A DNA stretch of 33,757 bases from Ruminococcaceae bacterium UBA945 (GTDB lineage Bacteria > Bacillota > Clostridia > Oscillospirales > Acutalibacteraceae). Under the pieces are notes generated by a model. The model was given only the letters and a program-made list of their open reading frames with translations, searched no databases and had not been told where the DNA came from. The stretch is taken from positions 2,334 through 36,090 of the forward strand of contig DBCZ01000084.1 of the NCBI GenBank assembly GCA_002293315.1, in the 5' to 3' direction. Shown in pieces: positions 28,237 through 33,757 of the stretch. Position 1 is the stretch's first letter; the number at the start of each line of letters is the position of its first letter. The translations under genes and the position numbers were made by a program.

Positions 28237-30984
28237 GTGGCAAACGTGTTAAAGGCTCTCTTCGGGAATTACAGCAAGAGAGAACTGAAAAGAATAGATT
28301 CGCTCGTGCAGAAGGTCATCTCGTTGGAAGAGCAATACTCCGCGATGTCTGAAAGCGAGCTGCGCTCGCAGACAGAGAGCTTCAAGCAGCGCCTGGAGCG
28401 CGGCGAAACGCTTGACGATATTCTGCCGGAGGCTTTTGCCGTGTGCTGTGAGGCGACATGGCGCGTGCAGGGAATAAAACCGTATCCCACGCAGATACAG
28501 GGCGGCATTATCTTGCACCAGGGCAGAATTTCAGAGCTGAAAACCGGTGAGGGTAAAACGAACACCGTCGTCATGCCGGCTTATCTTAATGCACTGACGG
28601 GCAACGGCGTGCACGTTGTCACCGTTAACGATTATCTCGCGAAATATCATTCCGAGATGATGGGCAGAATCTACCGTTATCTGGGGCTAAGCATCGGAGT
28701 AATCCTCAATGGGCTTGATAACAACGAGCGCAGAGACGCCTACGCCTGCGACATCACCTACGGCACGAATAATGAATTCGGCTTTGATTATCTGCGTGAC
28801 AACATGGTGATATATAAGGAAAATCGTGTGCAGAGAGGTCATCATTTCGCCGTGGTTGATGAGGTGGACTCCATCCTCATAGATGAGGCGAGGACGCCGC
28901 TTATCATTTCCGGCACGGGGGAGAAATCGACGGAGCTTTACTCCTTGGCGGATAGGTTCGCAAAGACGCTGAAATACGTGAGGGTTGCCGAGACAGACGA
29001 TAAAAAGGATACAGATGAGCTGTATGAGGGCTATGATTATATCGTCAACGAGAAGCTGAAGACGAGCTCCTTGACTAAAAAGGGCGTGAAAAAGGCGGAG
29101 GACTATTTCAGCCTAGAAAACCTCACCGACCCGGACAACATTCAAATTCAGCACCATATAAATCAGGCTATAAAGGCGAACGGCATAATGAAGCGCGACA
29201 TAGACTACGTCGTGCGTGACGGCGAGGTCATCATCGTTGACGAGTTCACCGGCCGCCTGATGTACGGCAGACGCTATAATGAAGGTCTGCACCAGGCGAT
29301 TGAGGCCAAGGAGGGTGTAAAGGTTGCGCGGGAAAGCAAAACTCTGGCTACGATAACCTTCCAGAACTATTTCCGCCTTTATAACAAGCTTTCGGGCATG
29401 ACGGGAACTGCAATGACGGAGGAGGAGGAATTCGCGGAAATCTATAAGCTTGACGTCGTGGAAATCCCGACGTATAAGCCGATGATTCGCGAAGACTGCC
29501 CCGATGTAGTCTATCAAACCGAGCAAGCCAAATATGAGAACGTAATTGAGGATATAGTGGAATGCCACGCGACGGGTCAGCCGATTCTCGTAGGCACAAT
29601 CACGATTGAGCATTCTGAAATGATAAGTAAGATGCTCAAAAAGCGCGGCGTGGCGCACGTCGTTTTGAATGCGAAGCACCATGAGAAGGAAGCGGAGATA
29701 GTCGCGCAGGCGGGCAAAAAGGGCGCGGTGACGATTGCCACAAACATGGCAGGCCGCGGAACGGATATAATCCTCGGCGGAAACGCCGACTACATGGCCA
29801 TGGCCGAGATGAGAAAGCAGGGCTATGAAGAGGAGATGGTGGTTGAGGCCACGGGCTTCAGCCAGACAGAAGACAGCGAAATTCTTGATGCGCGCAAGGT
29901 TTACCATGAGCTGAACGAAAAATTCAAGGCCGAAATCGCGGTGGACGCCGAGGAGGTTCGCGCGCTTGGCGGATTGTATATAATCGGCACGGAGCGGCAC
30001 GAATCACGGCGTATAGATAATCAGCTGCGCGGGCGCTCGGGCCGTCAGGGAGACCCCGGCAAGAGCAGGTTCTATATCTCGCTGGAGGATGAGCTCATGC
30101 GCCTGTTCGGCGGCGAGAGGCTTCAAATGATTATGAGCCGCATGAATATAGACGCGAACACACCGATTGAGGCGGGTATGGTCTCGAACTCAATCGAATC
30201 CGCTCAGAAGAAGGTGGAGAGCCGGAACTTCGCGATAAGAAAGAATGTTCTGCAATATGACGACGTAATGAACAGGCAGAGGGAAATCATCTACGGGCAG
30301 CGAAATCAGGTGCTTGACGGCGACGACATGAAGGCGCAAGTCACAAAGATGATTGACGAGAGCATAGACGAGAACGTCAAAACATATATGCCGACTGACG
30401 CTTTGCATGACGACTGGGATTTGAACGCCCTCAGAGAGACATATCTCGGCTGGCTGATAGGCGATTCAGATTTGAGATATACCGCCGATGAGCTGGAAGA
30501 GCTTGACCCCGAGACGGCCGCGGAGGAGCTGAAGAAAAAGGCTGCGGAGCTGTATGAGCGCAGAGAAGCGACCTTCACGCCGAAGATTATGCGTGAGGTT
30601 GAGCGCGTGGTGTTGCTGAAGAACGTTGACAGAGAGTGGATGGACCACATCGACGCAATGGAGCAGCTCAAAGACGGCATTCGCCTGAGGGCATACGGTC
30701 AGCATGACCCCGTCGTGGAATACCGCCTTGAGGGCTTTGATATGTTCGACAGCATGATTGAGTCGATTCGTCAGAACACCGCCAAGATGGTGCTAACCGT
30801 TCAGCTGCGCACTCCCGACGCGCCTAAGAGGGAGCAGGTTGCGACCATTACAGGCGCGGGCGCCGGAGGCGACGGCACAGTGAAGAAGCAGCCAATGAGG
30901 AAGGATAAAAAACCCGGAAGAAATGACCCCTGCCCGTGCGGCAGCGGAAAAAAGTACAAGAAATGCCACGGCATGAACGAATAA
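28237..30984 (+). CDS. secA: Protein translocase ATPase SecA
   Basis: A 915-residue SecA, the motor that drives preproteins through SecYEG. Visible features: N-terminal LKALFGNYSKREL, Walker A in LKTGEGKT, the DEVDSILIDEARTPLIISG Walker B/DEAD region, VGTITIEHSEMIS, NMAGRGTDIILGG, and the GTERHESRRIDNQLRGRSGRQGDPG motif VI region. The end is the zinc-binding tail PGRNDPCPCGSGKKYKKCHG, which contacts SecB or the ribosome and lipids in other bacteria. The start is GTG 28237 with GAGGA upstream (28225-28229), and no earlier ATG fits. It has a 150-base leader with a 5' hairpin. A lipoprotein gene follows after 12 bases, so the transcript probably continues into it. Confidence 0.97.
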   Translation: MANVLKALFGNYSKRELKRIDSLVQKVISLEEQYSAMSESELRSQTESFKQRLERGETLDDILPEAFAVCCEATWRVQGIKPYPTQIQGGIILHQGRISELKTGEGKTNTVVMPAYLNALTGNGVHVVTVNDYLAKYHSEMMGRIYRYLGLSIGVILNGLDNNERRDAYACDITYGTNNEFGFDYLRDNMVIYKENRVQRGHHFAVVDEVDSILIDEARTPLIISGTGEKSTELYSLADRFAKTLKYVRVAETDDKKDTDELYEGYDYIVNEKLKTSSLTKKGVKKAEDYFSLENLTDPDNIQIQHHINQAIKANGIMKRDIDYVVRDGEVIIVDEFTGRLMYGRRYNEGLHQAIEAKEGVKVARESKTLATITFQNYFRLYNKLSGMTGTAMTEEEEFAEIYKLDVVEIPTYKPMIREDCPDVVYQTEQAKYENVIEDIVECHATGQPILVGTITIEHSEMISKMLKKRGVAHVVLNAKHHEKEAEIVAQAGKKGAVTIATNMAGRGTDIILGGNADYMAMAEMRKQGYEEEMVVEATGFSQTEDSEILDARKVYHELNEKFKAEIAVDAEEVRALGGLYIIGTERHESRRIDNQLRGRSGRQGDPGKSRFYISLEDELMRLFGGERLQMIMSRMNIDANTPIEAGMVSNSIESAQKKVESRNFAIRKNVLQYDDVMNRQREIIYGQRNQVLDGDDMKAQVTKMIDESIDENVKTYMPTDALHDDWDLNALRETYLGWLIGDSDLRYTADELEELDPETAAEELKKKAAELYERREATFTPKIMREVERVVLLKNVDREWMDHIDAMEQLKDGIRLRAYGQHDPVVEYRLEGFDMFDSMIESIRQNTAKMVLTVQLRTPDAPKREQVATITGAGAGGDGTVKKQPMRKDKKPGRNDPCPCGSGKKYKKCHGMNE

Positions 30985-30996
30985 GGAGGCCTGAAA

Positions 30997-31788
30997 ATGA
31001 AAAAGATTCTTTGCTGCCTGACGGCAATTATAATGACGCTCAGCCTTGCCGCTTGCGACAGTATCCCCTTGCCGGGCTTCGAGGAATATGACGTCTCGGG
31101 GCATATCGGGGCAATTCTTGAAAGCAGCTATTATCAGAACAGTACGAAGATAATGGAGATAACAAGCGAAACCCCGGAAGCGGCGGCGGAGTATTACAGC
31201 GTCACCGTGCGAAACGCCACGACGCGTTTTTGCAATACGTTCGGCATCAACCCCGCGGCAGATCAGATGGCGGAGCTTGAAACCGTGATTGGTGAGGCTT
31301 ACCGCCTTGCGAAATATACCGTTCAGCCGGAGGTGAAGGTCAGCACGGGGTACACAATCGACGTGGAAATCACGCCGCTGACGAATATCAGAGACAGCGC
31401 CGGGGAATTTGAAGAGGCAACGCAGAGAATCGCGGAGAAGTATAACCAGCAGGCCATAGCGTCCGCGACCAATGACGACGGCCAGGCGAACCGCGAAAGC
31501 GACACCGACGAATATGCGGACAACGGCGAGGAGGATTATGACGGCGACGCTTCTTCCGATAATTTTGAAGAGCCGATTGAGCCGCCGCCGATAGATACTG
31601 ACGCAATGAACAGAGAGATAATTGCCGAGATGATTCAGCTCATCAGGAATTCACTGCTTGTGCCGTCTTACGGTGAAATGACAACCGTAACTCTGGACAT
31701 TCTCCTTGAGGATAACGGAGACATTCTTTTAGACACAGTGCAGATGGACAGAATAGACGAAACAGTTTTGACTATTGCGAAAGGATAA
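30997..31788 (+). CDS. Lipoprotein of unknown function with acidic linker
   Basis: A 263-residue predicted lipoprotein. The N-terminus has a basic start, a hydrophobic core and the lipobox LAAC (17-20), so Cys20 should be lipid-modified after SecA-dependent export. Residues about 40-150 contain a helix-rich domain (ESSYYQNSTKIMEITSE... RLAKYTVQPEVK), with some likeness to the DUF5105-type lipoprotein pattern. A very acidic low-complexity linker follows (about 165-200, rich in D, E and N), then a second short alpha/beta domain (about 205-263). AAGGAGG precedes the ATG. It lies between secA and an LbH protein, 12 and 2 bases away, forming one operon. Function unknown; the domain names are from memory. 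Confidence 0.75.
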   Translation: MKKILCCLTAIIMTLSLAACDSIPLPGFEEYDVSGHIGAILESSYYQNSTKIMEITSETPEAAAEYYSVTVRNATTRFCNTFGINPAADQMAELETVIGEAYRLAKYTVQPEVKVSTGYTIDVEITPLTNIRDSAGEFEEATQRIAEKYNQQAIASATNDDGQANRESDTDEYADNGEEDYDGDASSDNFEEPIEPPPIDTDAMNREIIAEMIQLIRNSLLVPSYGEMTTVTLDILLEDNGDILLDTVQMDRIDETVLTIAKG

Positions 31789-31790
31789 AT

Positions 31791-32450
31791 ATGCTTAGAA
31801 TAATAGATTTATACAGCTTTGAACACTCCCTCGCACGCCCTTTGCTTGAAAGATTCGAGTACCCCTGGGAGGCACTTTCTGAGATAGGAGGCTTCATTAA
31901 GGAGCTCGGCACAGGCCTGCCCGAAGCGGAATATGAAAAGCGCGGTGAGGACATATGGATTTCAAAATCCGCGAAGATTTTTCCGAACAACTACATCGCA
32001 GGGCCGACGATAATCGGCCATAACACCGAGGTGCGGCCGGGGGCGTTCATCAGAGGCAATGCGCTGGTGGGCAACAACTGCGTGGTGGGGAACTCCACAG
32101 AGCTGAAGAACGTGATTCTCTTTGATAATGTGCAGGTGCCGCATTACAATTACGTCGGCGATTCCATTCTCGGCTACAAGGCGCACATGGGTGCCGGTGC
32201 GGTGACGTCTAACGTGAAGCAGGATAAATCGTCCGTCACGGTTGCGTTTGACGGCGGCAGAATTGACACCGGGCTTAAAAAGTTCGGCGCAATGCTCGGC
32301 GATAACGTCGAAGTCGGGTGCAATTCTGTGCTTAACCCGGGCACTGTAATCGGAAAAGAGGCGCGCGTCTATCCTCTCTCAATGGTGCGCGGCGTCGTGC
32401 CTAAACGCTCGATTCACAAGAATAACGGCACGGTGGTTGAGATAAAATAA
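31791..32450 (+). CDS. Left-handed beta-helix (hexapeptide-repeat) protein, UDP-GlcNAc pyrophosphorylase-like
   Basis: A 219-residue protein dominated by left-handed beta-helix repeats (about 60-200; e.g. AGPTIIGHNTEVRPGAFIRGNALVGNNCVVGNS). It resembles the C-terminal half of GlmU-type enzymes without the N-terminal nucleotidyltransferase, the type often annotated as UDP-N-acetylglucosamine pyrophosphorylase-related. A His in VPHYNYVGDS and the GAGAVTSNVKQDKSSVTV loop match the acetyltransferase-like active region of GlmU (the 'PHxxYxGD' and 'GAGtit.N.dG..K' regions). It could be an acyltransferase for nucleotide sugars or a non-catalytic relative. The start ATG overlaps no upstream frame; AAAGG (31780-31784), at the end of the lipoprotein gene, is the ribosome binding site. 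It is the last gene of the secA operon. Confidence 0.82.
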   Translation: MLRIIDLYSFEHSLARPLLERFEYPWEALSEIGGFIKELGTGLPEAEYEKRGEDIWISKSAKIFPNNYIAGPTIIGHNTEVRPGAFIRGNALVGNNCVVGNSTELKNVILFDNVQVPHYNYVGDSILGYKAHMGAGAVTSNVKQDKSSVTVAFDGGRIDTGLKKFGAMLGDNVEVGCNSVLNPGTVIGKEARVYPLSMVRGVVPKRSIHKNNGTVVEIK

Positions 32451-32457
32451 AAGAAAC

Positions 32458-32490
32458 GGGAGAGCCTTGGCTCTCCCTTGTTGTTTGCTT
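32458..32490. terminator. Bidirectional terminator after the secA operon
   Basis: GGGAGAGCC pairs with GGCTCTCCC (9 bp, TT loop or 8 bp with CTTG). T-rich sequence follows on both strands (plus TTGTTGTTTG; minus GTTTCTTTTATTTT), serving the convergent gene that ends at 32499 as well. Confidence 0.82.
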
Positions 32491-32498
32491 TTTCTGCT

Positions 32499-33047
32499 TC
32501 ACCCGCTGCCCAATTCAACGAGCCTGTCAAAATAGCCTTCTTCGGCGGAGTAATACCTAATCCCGTTCCCTGCCTTATCAGTGTAGACAAATATGGTGTT
32601 CTCTTCGGGCGAAAACCAAAATCCAACATAGTCGAATGCAATTTCATAGTTCCTTAGGTGATTTCCTTGCGTACCGGAATTCACAATTTCTTTATGCGAA
32701 TATCTAAATGAGTTTAAAATATCAATTATCTCATCATACTCATCATCTGCCTCTGTATAGCCATTATTCCCTCTATTACCCGGAGTGCTATCCATGAATC
32801 CGCTCCCCCAAAAATGGATTTCAGAGATATGCTCACTGTTGCTGTCAATATAGAAAAGCCTGTTTGAAAACGGCAGCTCCATAGTGTAACCAAAGCTTCC
32901 GCCGAAACGGGCAAGCATGTATGGATAGGTGAAAAACCCGATTATCAGAATAAGGGAGAGAAAAACAGGAATAATGATTTTCCTCTTTTTGAATTTCCTT
33001 TGGGTCTGTTCTGTGTTCGTCATGTCTGTCACCATTCTCACTTGCAT
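32499..33047 (-). CDS. Membrane-anchored protein of unknown function
   Basis: A protein of up to 182 residues with one N-terminal membrane segment (about 25-45, IIIPVFLSLILIIGFFTYPYML after the basic KFKKRK). The rest is an extracytoplasmic domain rich in Tyr, Asn and acidic residues, without cysteine (LFYIDSNSEHISEIHFWGSG...). The upstream C39-like gene ends at 33038, inside the start region, so the genes overlap by 10 bases if the first ATG is used. In-frame ATGs also occur at 33035 and 33023, the last preceded by GGTGA at a usable distance, so the start is uncertain. I do not recognise the family. Placement suggests it works with, or guards against, the C39-like protein. Confidence 0.68.
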   Translation of the reverse strand: MQVRMVTDMTNTEQTQRKFKKRKIIIPVFLSLILIIGFFTYPYMLARFGGSFGYTMELPFSNRLFYIDSNSEHISEIHFWGSGFMDSTPGNRGNNGYTEADDEYDEIIDILNSFRYSHKEIVNSGTQGNHLRNYEIAFDYVGFWFSPEENTIFVYTDKAGNGIRYYSAEEGYFDRLVELGSG

Positions 33048-33757
33048 CGAATTTCAAAGTATCTGCCATTGGGGATAGAATCAATCTCTAAATATCTGCC
33101 ACTACTATACCAGCCGTCACTAACTTTTATAAATGCCCTGTACATATCTGTCGCAGTAGTACATCTGAGACGTGTATATGCATAGCCTACAACCGCATGG
33201 TCTCCATATGGGTTTGTATTCCTTGTGGATAACGTCATAAGCATTAAATTGTTCGTGGAATTGCCCTCAAGAGTATTACGGGTTCTAGAATAGTCAATAT
33301 AATTAATATTCGAAGTTCCAATCATGACGCCATATTCCTCAAAGGCTAGAGAAGCAAACAATCCTGATGTTTCTGCAAATGACCCAGTAAAACCCAAATA
33401 AGTCTTGTAATAATTCCCGCCGTGGTTATTATTTGCTTGAAGAACTTTATTGAAAACAGTGGTAACAGAATCATATACAATCTGGGAGTGACCATATCTT
33501 TTACCATACATTTTAATCATATTGGTAATCGCTACTGGGGCACATGGGTTTACATGTCCTGAAAACATGCTTGTTGTAGCAAAGTTCGCATACCCCTCCC
33601 ATTTATTAATATAATTATTTGATACCCATGAGCCACCATAAACATTCCAAGCATAAACGAACGGGTCAGTTATTATTCCGCCTATCGTATTATTCGCAGC
33701 CCTCAGCATTCTCGGCGCTTGGCTTTCAGCTTCTTCCTTCATCTCAACTATCTCTTC
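33038..33757 (-). CDS. C39-like papain-fold cysteine peptidase-type protein (partial, N-terminus off window)
   Basis: The frame stays open to the window edge, so the true start lies beyond 33757; the first ATG inside is at 33742, without a ribosome binding site. Numbered from that ATG the visible 234 residues contain NPCAPVAITNMIKMYG (Cys67), as in the 'nxCxPxAxxN' nucleophile motif of Peptidase_C39-like proteins, and GDHAVVGYAYTR with the expected His. The KVSDGWYSSGRYLEIDS segment follows, where the catalytic Asp/Asn and the DGW pattern usually stand. Relatives of this type are secreted peptidases or peptidase-fold proteins whose precursors carry a signal peptide and propeptide; that part is not visible. 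The gene overlaps the membrane-anchored protein behind it. Activity is not certain. Confidence 0.7.
   Translation of the reverse strand, partial: EEIVEMKEEAESQAPRMLRAANNTIGGIITDPFVYAWNVYGGSWVSNNYINKWEGYANFATTSMFSGHVNPCAPVAITNMIKMYGKRYGHSQIVYDSVTTVFNKVLQANNNHGGNYYKTYLGFTGSFAETSGLFASLAFEEYGVMIGTSNINYIDYSRTRNTLEGNSTNNLMLMTLSTRNTNPYGDHAVVGYAYTRLRCTTATDMYRAFIKVSDGWYSSGRYLEIDSIPNGRYFEIRCK

Noticed and set aside
29113..30000. 295-codon open frame antisense to secA
   Set aside because: Shadow of a certain gene; no start signal and no domain.

Overview
The window reads as chromosomal DNA of a low-to-mid GC Firmicute of class Clostridia, probably an uncultured gut-type lineage. This is an inference from gene content: strong AGGAGG-type ribosome binding sites, TTGACA/TATAAT promoters with 16-17 bp spacing, U-tailed hairpin terminators, an S-layer-homology protein, and the Bacillota gene order darA-holB-ricT-...-trmN6-rsmI. 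I saw no rRNA, tRNA, CRISPR array or prophage. The only mobile-element gene is one Y1 (REP-associated type) transposase.

Layout. 1-4050: the tail of an unknown upstream gene, a YczE-type membrane protein, a convergent MarR regulator/flavin reductase pair, and a divergently transcribed EF-G paralogue. 4129-4788: a Phd/YefM-RelE/ParE toxin-antitoxin operon behind a promoter whose spacer is a perfect palindrome. 4797-8806: a heterodimeric ABC exporter preceded by a long structured leader with an internal terminator. 8835-10605: an S-layer-homology protein. 10743-16235: a replication/translation housekeeping cluster (c-di-AMP receptor, DNA polymerase III delta', RicT, tRNA and rRNA methyltransferases). 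In its middle sit a Fic protein, a small ferredoxin and a DUF6064-like membrane protein. 16289-18646: the Y1 transposase with an in-frame tandem repeat, then pyruvate kinase. 18658-25839: beta-galactosidase (minus strand), divergent from an operon of a very large two-headed GT-C glycosyltransferase and a sugar-isomerase-like TIM barrel. 25877-28071: an orphan membrane protein and a convergent MATE exporter. 28237-32490: secA, a lipoprotein and a left-handed beta-helix nucleotidyltransferase/acyltransferase-like protein. 32499-33757: a membrane-anchored unknown protein and a C39-like papain-fold protein that runs off the window.

How the parts relate. Most of the window is housekeeping: translation (EF-G-like, RsmI, TrmN6), replication (HolB), RNA maturation (RicT), secretion (SecA) and glycolysis (Pyk), with sugar use (LacZ) and two efflux systems (ABC, MATE). 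All five convergent gene junctions carry a hairpin that could stop transcription. Several start codons were moved inward from the longest reading frame because a good ribosome binding site sits inside it (ABC subunit at 6638, darA at 10743, ricT at 12056, fic at 12948, trmN6 at 14675, pyk at 16862, MATE at 27919).

The most unusual points are: (1) the attenuator-like leader of the ABC exporter, with two tiny overlapping reading frames ending at the terminator stem; (2) an EF-G paralogue whose G3 and G4 GTPase motifs are both degenerate; (3) the GC-rich in-frame repeat of the transposase, with an inverted copy further along the gene; (4) the GT-C/discoidin-like/GT-C fusion; and (5) the overlapping C39-like/membrane-protein pair at the right edge. 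I do not see a clearly new multi-gene defence or biosynthetic system. All assignments are from reading translated sequence by eye; no database search was run.
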